Below are positions 35,715-44,530 of a stretch of 64,000 bases of DNA, in pieces. Under the pieces are notes generated by a model. That model was not told the origin of the DNA and made no database searches. It was given only the letters and a program-made list of their open reading frames with translations. The DNA is taken from the NCBI GenBank assembly GCA_963742345.1, contig CAVULO010000003.1:1-64000 (forward strand), read 5' to 3'. The DNA is from Pseudolabrys sp963742345. GTDB taxonomy: Bacteria > Pseudomonadota > Alphaproteobacteria > Rhizobiales > Xanthobacteraceae. Position numbers and translations under genes: made by a program. The first letter of the stretch is position 1. Each line of letters starts with the position of its first letter.

Positions 35715-37023
35715 ATGAATGTGCTCGAGCTTTCGCTTTTCTTGATGCTTCTGCTGTTCGCGATCCTCGGTTCCGGCGTGTGGATCGCGCTGGCGTTGGC
35801 GGTGTGCGGGTTTGCCGCTGTGCTCACAAAGGTAGCTACACCGGCCGGGCAGGTGCTCGCCACATCGATGTGGACGGCATCGAATTCCTGGGACCTGACG
35901 GCGTTGCCGATGTTCATCTGGATGGGAGAAATTCTCTATCGGACCAAATTATCCGATGACATGTTCGAGGGTCTCGCACCTTGGTTGCAGAAGCTGCCGG
36001 GCCGCTTGCTGCATGTGAATGTGGTGGGCTGCGCGATTTTCGCCGCAGTGTCCGGCTCTTCGGCGGCGACCTGCGCCACCATCGGCCGCATCGCGTTGCC
36101 TGAACTCCTCAAACGCGGGTACGACGAACGCATGGCGATTGGCACGCTTGCCGGATCCGGTACGCTCGGACTGCTGATCCCGCCCTCGATCATCATGATC
36201 GTCTATGCGACCGCCACCGATCAATCGATCGCACGATTGTTCATCGCCGGCGTTATTCCTGGCATCGTACTTGCCGGATTGTTCATGGGTTTCATCGTCG
36301 GGTGGGCGTTGCTCAACAAGACGCGCATGCCGCCGCCTGAACCGGCAGTACCCTTCCGCCAACGCATCTATGCCTCGCGCCGATTGATTCCGGTGATGCT
36401 GTTAATTATGGGCGTCATCGGCTCGATCTATGGCGGGCTGGCATCTGCTACGGAAGCCGCGGTCGTCGGAGTCTTCCTGGCGTTAGCACTATCGTGGTGG
36501 TCGGGTACGCTCACCTGGCAAGGATTTATCGACTCGTTGATGGGTGCGACCCGCACGAGCTGCATGATTGCTTTCATCCTGGCTGGGGCTGCGTATCTTA
36601 CGGCCGCGATGGGCTTCACCGGTATTCCGCGCGCGCTTGCCGAATGGATCACCGAGTTCAACATGCCGCCTTGGGCGTTGCTCACGGTGCTGACGGCTTT
36701 TTACATCGTGCTCGGATGCTTCCTCGATGGGATCTCCATGGTGGTACTCACCACCTCGATCATCATTCCGTTGGTGATGAAAGCGGGCTTCGACCTGATC
36801 TGGTTCGGCATATACATCGTTCTGGTCGTCGAGATGGCGCAGATCACGCCGCCGGTCGGCTTCAATCTCTATGTGCTGCAAGGCATGACCGGCCGTAACA
36901 TTTTCACGATAGGTGCCTATGCGCTGCCGTTGTTTCTCCTGATGTGCGTTGCCGTGGTGCTGGTAGCGGCATTTCCCGGACTGGCGCTTTGGCTGCCCGT
37001 CTACGATGCTCGACGTCAAATAA
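35715..37023 (+). CDS. dctM: TRAP transporter large permease subunit, frameshift at the C-terminus
   Basis: The protein of about 435 residues has a dozen hydrophobic segments. The ATG at 35715 follows the dctQ stop by four bases. Family blocks include ALPMFIWMGEILYRT, SGSSAATCATIG, GTLGLLIPPSI and the C-terminal ITPPVGFNLYVLQGMTG. As written, the frame fails to stop and runs into the RNase P RNA gene. Removing one C of the CCC run at 36996-36998 gives ...WLPSTMLDVK and a stop at 37021-37023, the normal ending of the family. I therefore end the gene there. Confidence 0.9.
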
Positions 37024-37068
37024 TAAAAATTGGCGGGGGCCCGGCGGTTTTGCCGCCGAGCCCCCTTA
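37024..37068 (-). terminator. Intrinsic terminator of rnpB
   Basis: On the minus strand a long GC-rich hairpin (GGGGGC/GCCCCC and CGGCGG/CCGCCG arms, four-base loop) is followed by GCCAATTTTTATTATTT. It sits just past the 3' end of the RNase P RNA. The stem is symmetric, so it may also stop dctM transcripts arriving from the other side. Confidence 0.8.
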
Positions 37069-37069
37069 C

Positions 37070-37478
37070 AACGTATCAGCCGGCCTGTAAGCCGGGTTCT
37101 GTATGGCCTGCGGCGCGAACCGCAAACGTGACGGCCATTCCTCTTACGCGCCGGTTACCCGGCGCCTCAGGCAACCTACCCGAACGGCTGATCCGGACTG
37201 ATCTGGGATTGCTCCCGCGCCGTTCCTATTCGGTCTTGCTCCCGGTGGGGTTTGCCGTGCCGTTTCCGTTGCCGGAAACGCGGTGCGCTCTTACCGCACC
37301 GTTTCACCCTTGCCGCGGCTAAACGCAACGCGCCGAGGCGGTCTGTTCTCTGTGGCACTGTCCCTGGGGTTTCCCCCGCCGGACGTTATCCGGCACCGTT
37401 TGTCCATGGAGCCCGGACTTTCCTCCCCGGCCACCTTTCGGTATTGGCGCGGAGCGGCCGTCCGGCCGACTGACGGCA
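37070..37478 (-). ncRNA. rnpB: RNase P RNA, bacterial class A (alphaproteobacterial type)
   Basis: The catalytic RNA of RNase P, which matures tRNA 5' ends. On the minus strand the conserved P4-side block GAGGAAAGTCCGGGCTCC lies near 37410-37430, followed by ACAGTGCCACAGAGAA, then GGTAAGGGTGAAACGG, and the 3' part AGAACCCGGCTTACAG. Helix P1 pairs TCAGTCGGCC (37473 to 37464) with GGCCGGCTGA (37085 to 37076), which defines both ends within a few bases and gives about 400 nucleotides. It is transcribed towards dctM, whose uncorrected frame reads antisense into it. Confidence 0.95.
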
Positions 37479-37530
37479 TAGGAATGGGGATAGTAGGTCC
37501 GTGCGTCAAGGCTCGTCGCAAGACAGGCTT

Positions 37531-37553
37531 AAAAAAGCCTCTTGAGAAGGCTC
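37531..37553 (-). terminator. Intrinsic terminator of the amidase gene
   Basis: Directly after the amidase stop, the minus strand reads AGCCT, a seven-base loop, AGGCT, then TTTTTT. This is a compact stem with an uninterrupted T tract, separating the amidase transcript from rnpB. The plus strand shows the palindrome AGGCTTAAAAAAGCCT at the same place. Confidence 0.7.
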
Positions 37554-37555
37554 TC

Positions 37556-38329
37556 TCAGCCAAGCGGCGCCGGGCGCGTCTCAATGAGTGCACGCAACGT
37601 CAGCAGCGTTGACGGGTCGGCGACGCCATCGACGCGCGCCTGCCGAAAATGGCGCTGGAATGCCGTGACCACCTCACGCGTGGCATCGTCATAAGTGCCG
37701 GTTTCGGTAAGGCCGTAGCCGTAGGAACGCAAAGTGCGCTGGAGTCGTGTCACCGAGTTCCCGCGGTCGCCAGGTTTGAGACCCGTGCCCTCGAGATTGA
37801 GCGGGGCAGCGCGGACCCAGTGACCGACGCCGGATTCGCTCAACAGCCCCCATGGAAATTTTTCACCGGGATCCTGCTTTCGGGCGGGCGCGACATCGGA
37901 ATGGGCGAGAATGCGGTCGGCGCTGATCGGTCCGCGGCGAGTGATGATCGATCTGCACAGCGAGATAGCCGCCGCAATCTGGCGCAGCGGAAAGTCGCTG
38001 TATCCGAATTCGTGGCCGGGATTGACGATTTCAATGCCGATCGAGCGTGAGTTGATATCGGTTTCCCCAGCCCAGGATGATTCACCGGCGTGCCAGGCGC
38101 GCCTCTCCTCAGGCACGCATTGCACAATGCGACCATTCTCGAAGACCACGTAATGGCAGGAAACTTTGCTGGCTGGCGTGGTCAGGCGTTGCAACGCCGC
38201 CTCGCCAGTCTGCATGCCGGTGTAGTGCAGCAGGATCATGTCCGGGGGACGGCCGTCCTTGCGCTCATCGAAATTGGGCGATGGCGCGACATCGGCGACA
38301 ATGAAGGAATCCGGCGGAAAGACGGACAT
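37556..38329 (-). CDS. N-acetylmuramoyl-L-alanine amidase (AmiD-like, Amidase_2) with peptidoglycan-binding domain
   Basis: The protein has 257 residues from the ATG giving MSVFPPDSF. A longer in-frame start adds a proline-rich stretch. The catalytic domain shows zinc-ligand positions in MILLHYTGM and AHSDVAPARKQDPGEKFPW, with CHYVVFENG and SIGIEIVNPGH in between. The C-terminal PG_binding_1 domain has LKPGDRGNSVTRLQRTL and DGVADPSTLLTL. It cleaves the amide between MurNAc and L-alanine, most likely on released anhydro-muropeptides. No signal peptide is visible, so it may be cytoplasmic like AmpD or exported by another route. It follows the kinase gene on the same strand. Confidence 0.9.
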   Translation of the reverse strand: MSVFPPDSFIVADVAPSPNFDERKDGRPPDMILLHYTGMQTGEAALQRLTTPASKVSCHYVVFENGRIVQCVPEERRAWHAGESSWAGETDINSRSIGIEIVNPGHEFGYSDFPLRQIAAAISLCRSIITRRGPISADRILAHSDVAPARKQDPGEKFPWGLLSESGVGHWVRAAPLNLEGTGLKPGDRGNSVTRLQRTLRSYGYGLTETGTYDDATREVVTAFQRHFRQARVDGVADPSTLLTLRALIETRPAPLG

Positions 38330-38470
38330 GGCCAGACACACCGGTGGTGGAAGCGGGGGCGGCATAATTCACCGCGCCCGGCCAAAAAAGCAAGGCTTGA
38401 AAATTACGAATGCGGCCCAAGCGTTGCCGCCGGGCCGCACCCTGATTAATCACCTTTTCCTGCGCGCGCT

Positions 38471-39889
38471 TTATTGGCGGCTGATCGGCGGTGTTCCTTC
38501 GCCCGGGTCACGCACGACGGTCACTGTGCAAGGCGCTTCGGCGACAACACGCGCCGATACGCTGCCAAGATAACGGCGCAGCGCCGAGCTGCCCCGCGCA
38601 CCCATCACAATGTGATCGACGCGGTTATGGCGGGCATAGTCCACCAACTGGCCGGCAGGGTCGGTTGATTCGAGCACGTGATAGGTGATGCGTTCTGGCG
38701 CGACCGGAATGGTCCGCGCCCAATGTTTGAGTTCGGCAAGGCGGCCGAGATGCGGGTTGCGTCCTTGCGCGTCTTCGAGTTCATCGAGCGCGACACGTGC
38801 GATTTTCCGCACGTTGATACAGGCAAGCCGCGCGTTTGGCTCTGTTGCGAGTACACGATGCACCGCAAGCGCGACTGCCTGGCTCAGCAGTTCATGGCCG
38901 GGCTCGAGGTCGATTGCAGCCAGCACGATCGGTGCATTGGCGAGATGGCTGGTCAGCGCGCGATGCTGCCGTGGTGGCGGATTTCGGGATTGACGCAGCC
39001 AGCGCCAGGCGACGGTGAGAATGCCGTCGCGCTGCACGCGGTCGGCGCGCGGGGTGAGTTTGACGTGGTCGGGATGTTGCAGATCGAAAGCCAGCTGGGC
39101 CGCCGTGGCATAGCGTGCTTCCGGATCGACCTCCAGGCAGCGCAGGATGATCTCCTGCAGCCATGGCGGAACGGCGGGATTGAGCCCGCGCGGCGGGGTC
39201 GGATTCCACCAGAGCCGCCGGCGCCAATTGTCGGCACGTTGCGGTTCGCCGAAGGGACGCTGGCCAGTAGCCAAAAAATATAGAACGACCCCCAGCGCAA
39301 AAACGTCGCTGCGCGGATCGCCGCGCTCTCCGAGCACCTGCTCGGGCGAAACATATGCACCGGTTCCAACCGGGCCCTCCGCCTCCTCCTGCACTAAATC
39401 GGGGAGCTGATCGTGCCGCGACAGCCCGAAATCGATCAGCACCGCATCGTCGCCACGTAGAATCACATTGCTCGGCTTCACGTCGAGATGCATCACGTGC
39501 TGGCGGTGGATATCGTGCAGGGCGAAGGCAATCTTTGCGCCAATCGCGGCGACCTCATCGGGCGGTAGCGGAGTTTTCTCCAGCAGCGATTTTACCGATG
39601 GGCCGGCGATGAATTCCATCACGATATAAGGCCGCTCGAAATCCCCGGCGGCGACGAAGCGAGGGACGTGCGGGCCAGAAAGCCGCGGCAGGATCATCTG
39701 CTCAACCTCGAAGCCAATGATCGTGAGTGGATCTTCGCCAGGTCGTAGCAGCGGGATTTTCATCAGCATGGGAAAATCGTTGCCATCGCGCGTTACGCGC
39801 CAGAAGCTTGCCATGCCGCCCGACTCGAGCGGCTCAATGAGGCGAAAGCCGTCAACGATCCGTCCAGCTTCGAGCTCGCGCCGATCCAC
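38471..39889 (-). CDS. Serine/threonine protein kinase fused to a universal stress protein domain
   Basis: The 472-residue protein has an N-terminal Hanks-type kinase: a glycine-rich loop LESGGMAS (21-28), lysine 44 in LMKIP, catalytic HLDVKPSN (134-141), DFG (153-155) and the activation/APE-like GTGAYVSPEQ. The C-terminal universal stress domain (about 320-465) ends VMGARGSSALRRYLGSVSARVVAEAP, the ATP-binding G-x2-G-x9-G(S/T) type signature. There is no transmembrane segment, so it is cytoplasmic, unlike PASTA kinases. The metallophosphoesterase gene lies immediately upstream with a four-base gap, suggesting a kinase/phosphatase pair. Targets are unknown. Confidence 0.92.
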   Translation of the reverse strand: MDRRELEAGRIVDGFRLIEPLESGGMASFWRVTRDGNDFPMLMKIPLLRPGEDPLTIIGFEVEQMILPRLSGPHVPRFVAAGDFERPYIVMEFIAGPSVKSLLEKTPLPPDEVAAIGAKIAFALHDIHRQHVMHLDVKPSNVILRGDDAVLIDFGLSRHDQLPDLVQEEAEGPVGTGAYVSPEQVLGERGDPRSDVFALGVVLYFLATGQRPFGEPQRADNWRRRLWWNPTPPRGLNPAVPPWLQEIILRCLEVDPEARYATAAQLAFDLQHPDHVKLTPRADRVQRDGILTVAWRWLRQSRNPPPRQHRALTSHLANAPIVLAAIDLEPGHELLSQAVALAVHRVLATEPNARLACINVRKIARVALDELEDAQGRNPHLGRLAELKHWARTIPVAPERITYHVLESTDPAGQLVDYARHNRVDHIVMGARGSSALRRYLGSVSARVVAEAPCTVTVVRDPGEGTPPISRQ

Positions 39890-39893
39890 GGTT

Positions 39894-40634
39894 TCAAGCT
39901 CCCTCGATCAGGCGATGGCTCAGGATTTCTGGAAGCCCGGCTTCGCGCACCTTGCGTGCCGCGGTTTCGTTGTCATAGGGCACGCGCACGTAAATCAAAA
40001 CATTACGTTCGGTATCGAGCGCGCCATAGCAAGCGGCGGGATTATAATCGCGCGGCTGGCCGACTGAGCCAATTACCGCAAGCCACCGCCGGTGCGCGAG
40101 CAGAGGGATTTCCACCGCCTGCACGGGCTGGAACCCTGCGAGCTTTCCGGTCGGCGACAAATGATAGAGCTCCGGTACGTGCACGTGCCCGCAGAATGTC
40201 GCCTGCGCCTGCGTTGCGAGGAAGCTGCGCGAGGCGCTCTCAACGCTGGTGATGTAATCCCAGCGTTCCGGCGCATACGCGCTCGCGTGGACAAACAAAC
40301 GCTTACCCTCATCGAAAGTCAGCGGCAATTGGGCGAGGAATTCGCGCTGAGTGGCATTGAGCTTGGGCCGCGTCCATTCGATCGCTTCGGCGGCGATATG
40401 ATTCATGCCGGCGGTGCCGCTGGCGATGGCGGCATCGTGATTGCCGAGCAATGCCACGGCGCCGGCCTCGACCTCCCGCATCACCGTATCCACCGCAAAG
40501 CCAGGATCGGCGCCGTAGCCGACGTAGTCGCCGAGAAAGATAAAACGGCCGATGCCGGCGCGGCGGGCGTGATCAAAGCTCGCCTCGAGCGCTTCGCGGT
40601 TGGCGTGAATATCGCTGAACAGTCCTATCCACAT
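39894..40634 (-). CDS. Calcineurin-like metallophosphoesterase
   Basis: The protein has 246 residues from the ATG giving MWIGLFSDIHAN. All metal motifs are present: DIH, GDYVGYG, GNHD and the C-terminal GHVHVPEL. The short form, with a cap that looks beta-rich, resembles the YfcE/MJ0936-like bacterial group. It is followed after four bases by the kinase gene, so a role in removing phosphate from kinase targets is possible. A nucleotide phosphodiesterase role is equally possible. It is divergent from mraZ. Confidence 0.88.
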   Translation of the reverse strand: MWIGLFSDIHANREALEASFDHARRAGIGRFIFLGDYVGYGADPGFAVDTVMREVEAGAVALLGNHDAAIASGTAGMNHIAAEAIEWTRPKLNATQREFLAQLPLTFDEGKRLFVHASAYAPERWDYITSVESASRSFLATQAQATFCGHVHVPELYHLSPTGKLAGFQPVQAVEIPLLAHRRWLAVIGSVGQPRDYNPAACYGALDTERNVLIYVRVPYDNETAARKVREAGLPEILSHRLIEGA

Positions 40635-40739
40635 GAACTCACACCTAGTCTCGGCGCGGCTGAAATTCGGCAACGTTTCTTTAAGTTTAACCGCCGTTAA
40701 TGGCGTTGATCTGCCGCAACGGCGCGCTCCGGGGAGGAT

Positions 40740-40768
40740 TTGGGCCGATTTCTTGACGGCCATATAAT
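40740..40768 (+). promoter_or_regulatory. Promoter of the dcw cluster
   Basis: A -10 hexamer TATAAT at 40763-40768 matches the sigma-70 consensus perfectly. TTGGGC at 40740-40745 is 17 bases upstream, the optimal spacing. Transcription would start near 40775, about 130 bases before mraZ. A second possible -35, TTGACG at 40753, has no good -10 partner. The MraZ boxes overlap this promoter. Confidence 0.6.
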
Positions 40769-40792
40769 CCCATGATATCCCACAGTTTCCCA
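40768..40792 (-). promoter_or_regulatory. MraZ operator, three boxes with ten-base period
   Basis: TCCCA occurs at 40768-40772, 40778-40782 and 40788-40792, exactly five bases apart. On the minus strand this is TGGGA-N5-TGGGA-N5-TGGGA, the arrangement known to bind the MraZ ring in other bacteria. The boxes start at the last base of the -10 hexamer and cover the expected start site, a placement suited to repression. A further TGGGA in the opposite orientation is at 40796-40800. Confidence 0.8.
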
Positions 40793-40904
40793 AAATGGGA
40801 CACGTCAATATTGGACGCGAGCCGACGCCCAGGCTGCCTGCGCGTCTTTGGCCAGCGTCCCCAGAGCGTCTCTGGTTGCGTCCGGTCGGCATGGAGTGCG
40901 GCGT

Positions 40905-41385
40905 ATGGATCGCTTCGTGGCGAATTTCACGCTGCGGCTCGAACTCCAAGGGACGCGTTTCGATCCCGGGTTCGTTTCGTTCAGTGCTCGGCCGCGACGG
41001 TTTCGAGAGCCTTTATTGCTATCCGGCCCTGGATCGCCCTGCGATCGACGCCGGCGGAAGTGCACTGATGCTGGAGATCGAGGCCTTGATCGGGCGCTAT
41101 GCGCCATTTTCGGACCAGCGCGAACAATTCGCCCTGGCGCTCTACGGTACCAGCGAGACGCTGAAGATCGACGGCGAGGGGCGGGTGGTGTTGAGCGAGA
41201 ACCTCAAACGTCATGCAGGAATTACCGAGGCGGTGGCGTTTGTTGGTCTTGGTCACAAGTTTCAAATCTGGGAGCCCGGCAGGTTCCAGAGCGAGCTCGC
41301 GGAGGCCACCCAAAAGGTGCGCGCGCTCAAAGGGGAGCTGAGTTCCCAGGTGGCGGCGCGCAACGCGCTCGGAGCACGGGAATGA
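40905..41385 (+). CDS. mraZ: Transcriptional regulator MraZ, one frameshift
   Basis: This is the first gene of the dcw cluster. The start is the ATG giving MDRFVANFTLRL. The next residues continue in the following frame with KGRVSIPGSFRSVL, so one extra base lies within GAAC at 40941-40944 (the expected reading is LDSKGRV). The duplicated AbrB-like core is complete: KGRVSIP in the first half, then DGEGRVVLSENLKRHAGI in the second. MraZ forms a multimeric ring that binds TGGGA repeats and regulates this operon. The stop overlaps the rsmH start (ATGA). Confidence 0.9.
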
Positions 41386-42413
41386 TGGCGGGCGGCGGCG
41401 GCTCGGCTGTCGCTGGCGGACCGGCCCTCCACATTCCCGTGCTCGGCCGCCCGGCGGTCGATTTCCTCAAGGTTTGTGACGGCGGTGTGTATATCGACGG
41501 CACCTTCGGCGCTGGCGGCTATACCCGCGCAATCCTTGAGGCCGCCGACTGCAAGGTCATCGGCATTGATCGCGACCAGAGGGCGATTGCACTCGGCGCC
41601 GATCTGGTCGAGGAGGCACGAGGCCGGCTGACACTCGTTGAGGATCGCTTTTCCAATCTCGACGTGATCGCGCGCGCTGCCGGATACGATGCAGTAGACG
41701 GCGTGGTGCTCGATCTCGGCGTCTCTTCCATGCAGCTCGATGCTGCCGGACGCGGCTTCTCGTTCCGTCTCGACGGACCGCTCGATATGCGCATGGGCAG
41801 CGCAGGTGCCAGCGCCGCCGACGTGGTCAACACGGCCGGCGAGCGCGATCTTGCCGACATCATCTTTGCCCTTGGGGAGGAGCGGCATTCGCGCGCCGTT
41901 GCGCGCGCCATTCTCAAGACGCGCACCAGCATGCCGATCGAAACGACCGGCGCGCTTGCAGAAACCGTCGCCTCGGTCGTGCGTTCACGTCCCGGCGATA
42001 TCCATCCGGCGACGCGCACGTTCCAGGCGCTGCGGATTTTCGTGAACGACGAACTCGGCGAACTGGTCAGCGCGCTTCAATCCGCCGAGCGCATCCTTAA
42101 AGCCGGCGGTCGACTCGCGGTGGTATCGTTTCATTCCCTCGAGGATCGTATCGTCAAGGCGTTCCTCGCCGACCGCGGCGAGAGCCGTGGCGGCTCGCGT
42201 CATGCGCCGGAAGTCAAACGTGCGGTGCCGACCTTCCGCGCGATCACGAAGCGACCGGTGACTGCCGATGAAGATGAGATTGCACGCAACCCGCGCGCCC
42301 GCTCTGCGAAGTTGCGTGCAGCCGAGCGCACCGAGGCGCCGGCCCGCGCTGGCGTGCCGCCGGACCTGCTGCCGCGGCTGCCCGCGCTCGCCGACGTGTT
42401 GAAGGGGCACTGA
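41382..42413 (+). CDS. rsmH: 16S rRNA (cytosine-1402-N4)-methyltransferase
   Basis: The 343-residue protein methylates C1402 in the ribosomal decoding centre. It has the SAM motif YIDGTFGAGGYTRAIL, then DLGVSSMQLD and RGFSF-RLDGPLDMRM, and the C-terminal FHSLEDRIVK. The open frame runs much further upstream, through the out-of-frame part of mraZ, but the ATG overlapping the mraZ stop is the natural start. Confidence 0.96.
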   Translation: MMAGGGGSAVAGGPALHIPVLGRPAVDFLKVCDGGVYIDGTFGAGGYTRAILEAADCKVIGIDRDQRAIALGADLVEEARGRLTLVEDRFSNLDVIARAAGYDAVDGVVLDLGVSSMQLDAAGRGFSFRLDGPLDMRMGSAGASAADVVNTAGERDLADIIFALGEERHSRAVARAILKTRTSMPIETTGALAETVASVVRSRPGDIHPATRTFQALRIFVNDELGELVSALQSAERILKAGGRLAVVSFHSLEDRIVKAFLADRGESRGGSRHAPEVKRAVPTFRAITKRPVTADEDEIARNPRARSAKLRAAERTEAPARAGVPPDLLPRLPALADVLKGH

Positions 42414-42416
42414 GCC

Positions 42417-42788
42417 ATGCGCCTTCTCAATATCCTGGTCATTTGCGCGCTCATCCTGGCGGCATCATTTGTGTACAAGATCAAGTTCGATTCCACCCTG
42501 CAGGCCGAACGCGTGGCCAAGTTGCGCGGCGAATTAGGCCGCGAGCGCAACGCTATCGCGATATTGCGCGCCGAATGGGCAAAGCTCGATACGCCGGGCC
42601 GCATACAGGGGCTGGCCGACCGCCATCTGGCGCTGCAGCCAATCAGGTCGACGCAATTCGATAACCTCGACCGGTTGCCCGAGCGACCGCCCGCTGTCGC
42701 CCCATCACCTGGCAGCGATCCGATCGGCGTCATGCTTGCGCCTGCCCCCGATACGACCGGCAGTGTGCTGGCGCCTGCGCCGCGGTGA
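42417..42788 (+). CDS. ftsL: Cell division protein FtsL
   Basis: The 123-residue protein begins with a short N-terminal hydrophobic helix (LLNILVICALILAASFVY). A coiled-coil-like charged region follows (QAERVAKLRGELGRERNAIAILRAEWAKL), then the alphaproteobacterial RIQGLADRHLAL block and a proline-rich tail. It is a bitopic membrane protein of the FtsQLB subcomplex. It overlaps the ftsI start by four bases (GTGA). Confidence 0.9.
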   Translation: MRLLNILVICALILAASFVYKIKFDSTLQAERVAKLRGELGRERNAIAILRAEWAKLDTPGRIQGLADRHLALQPIRSTQFDNLDRLPERPPAVAPSPGSDPIGVMLAPAPDTTGSVLAPAPR

Positions 42789-44530
42789 CCGAAATGCACG
42801 GACCGAGCAAGCATGTGGAAAGCCGCTGGCAGGGCATTCTGCGTTCGCTGCTCTACGGCCATGCGGTTGATCGCAATGTGAAGGCGAAGGCACGGCTTGG
42901 CCTTGCCGCCCTTGCGTTCGCGGGCATCTTTTCGATCATCGCGCTGCGCCTGGTGATGTTTGCGACGGTAAGTGAGGGCCACGGCGGCCGCCGCAGTGTT
43001 GTGCAAGATGCGGTCGCCACCGCGCGGCCCGATATTCTCGATCGCAATGGCGAAATCCTCGCGACCGACGTGAAGACGCCGTCGCTATTCGCCGAACCGC
43101 GCAAGATCATCGATGTGGACGAGGCAGTCGAATTGCTCACGGCTGTACTGCCGGATCTAGACACAAACGAAGTTCGCGAACGCCTTTCGTCAAAGCGTGG
43201 CTTCGTTTGGCTCAAGCGTGAGATCACGCCCGGCCAGCAGCAGGAGATTCACCGACTCGGTATTCCCGGTGTTGGCTTCCTGACCGAAAACAAGCGCGTC
43301 TATCCCAACGGCGCGGTCGTTTCGCACGAGATCGGTCACGTCAATATCGACAACCAGGGTATCGCCGGCATTGAGAAGTGGCTGGACGGCCAAGGCCTCG
43401 CTGCATTGCATATGGCGGGGCTCGCCTCCGACCAACTGCAGCGGCCGGTCAAACTTGCGGTCGACCTGCGGGTACAATACGCGTTGCGTGACGAGCTCAT
43501 TGCCGCGCGTGAAAAATATAAGGCTAGCGCCTCCGCCGGCGTGATTGCCGACGTCAACACCGGCGAGATTGTCGCCATGGTATCGGAGCCCGACTTCGAT
43601 CCAAACAATCCGCGCGAGGCAAATGACCCAAACCGGCTTAATCGTCTGACCACCGGCGTCTACGAAATGGGCTCGACCTTCAAAGCCCTCACACTGGCGA
43701 TGGCGCTCGACAGCGGCCGTATCTCCCTGTCGTCGTCATTCGATGCCCGCTTGCCGCTGCGCTACGGCAAGTTCGAGATCAACGACTACCACGCGCAGAA
43801 GCGCGTGCTCTCGGTGCCGGAAATATTCACCTATTCGTCCAATATCGGCACGGCGCGCATGGCGCTCTCGCTCGGTGTCGACTACCACAAGGCATTCCTG
43901 AAAAAACTCGGCCAGCTCGACAGGCTGCGCACAGAATTGCCGGAAAGTGCCGAGCCCTTGGTGCCCAAGCATTGGGGTGAGCTCAACACGGTGACCATTG
44001 CCTTCGGCCATGGTCTGTCGGTGGCGCCGCTGCAAGCGGTGATGGGCATTTCCGCGCTGGTTAATGGCGGCAAGATGATCCCACCGACCTTCCTCAAACG
44101 CGACCGGGCGGAAGCCGATCGCCTCGCACAACGTGTGATCAAGCCGGAAACCGCCGAGAAAATGCGCTATCTGATGCGCCTGAACGTAGAAAAGGGCACG
44201 GCGACGCGGGCCAATGTTCCGGGCTACTATGTTGGCGGAAAGACCGGCACTTCTGAAAAAGTGGTCGGCGGGCGTTACTCCAAGACCAAAGTCTTGACCA
44301 GTTTCACTGCCATATTACCCGCCGACAAGCCGCGCTATTTGTTGTTGATCATGATCGACGAACCGCAGGGGTTGCCTGAAACCCATAGCTTCACCACCTC
44401 GGGCTGGAATGCTGTGCCGGTCGGCGCAAAGGTGATCGAGCGGGTGGCGCCATTGCTCGACATTCTGCCGCGCTTCGACCTGCCTAAGGCCGACCAGATG
44501 CTGCTGGTGAGCGCAAAGGAAACGCGGTGA
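42785..44530 (+). CDS. ftsI: Peptidoglycan D,D-transpeptidase FtsI (PBP3)
   Basis: The 581-residue class B penicillin-binding protein has a GTG start at 42785, with an ATG at 42794 as alternative. It has one N-terminal membrane helix and a dimerisation domain beginning RPDILDRNGEILATD. The transpeptidase domain has GSTFK (the SxxK serine), SSN and KTGTS. It crosslinks septal peptidoglycan together with FtsW. The lack of an obvious C-terminal PASTA domain is normal for Gram-negatives. Confidence 0.95.
   Translation: MTEMHGPSKHVESRWQGILRSLLYGHAVDRNVKAKARLGLAALAFAGIFSIIALRLVMFATVSEGHGGRRSVVQDAVATARPDILDRNGEILATDVKTPSLFAEPRKIIDVDEAVELLTAVLPDLDTNEVRERLSSKRGFVWLKREITPGQQQEIHRLGIPGVGFLTENKRVYPNGAVVSHEIGHVNIDNQGIAGIEKWLDGQGLAALHMAGLASDQLQRPVKLAVDLRVQYALRDELIAAREKYKASASAGVIADVNTGEIVAMVSEPDFDPNNPREANDPNRLNRLTTGVYEMGSTFKALTLAMALDSGRISLSSSFDARLPLRYGKFEINDYHAQKRVLSVPEIFTYSSNIGTARMALSLGVDYHKAFLKKLGQLDRLRTELPESAEPLVPKHWGELNTVTIAFGHGLSVAPLQAVMGISALVNGGKMIPPTFLKRDRAEADRLAQRVIKPETAEKMRYLMRLNVEKGTATRANVPGYYVGGKTGTSEKVVGGRYSKTKVLTSFTAILPADKPRYLLLIMIDEPQGLPETHSFTTSGWNAVPVGAKVIERVAPLLDILPRFDLPKADQMLLVSAKETR

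Noticed and set aside
40681..40700. TTAA-N6-TTAA considered as a CtrA site before mraZ
   Set aside because: Spacing is six, not seven, and these tetramers are common in AT-rich spots. Not enough to call.
40848..42413. A single 521-codon frame that seems to fuse MraZ and RsmH
   Set aside because: The upstream part contains the first residues of MraZ and then an out-of-frame translation. The RsmH start is the ATG overlapping the mraZ stop, and the open frame is a by-product of the mraZ indel.
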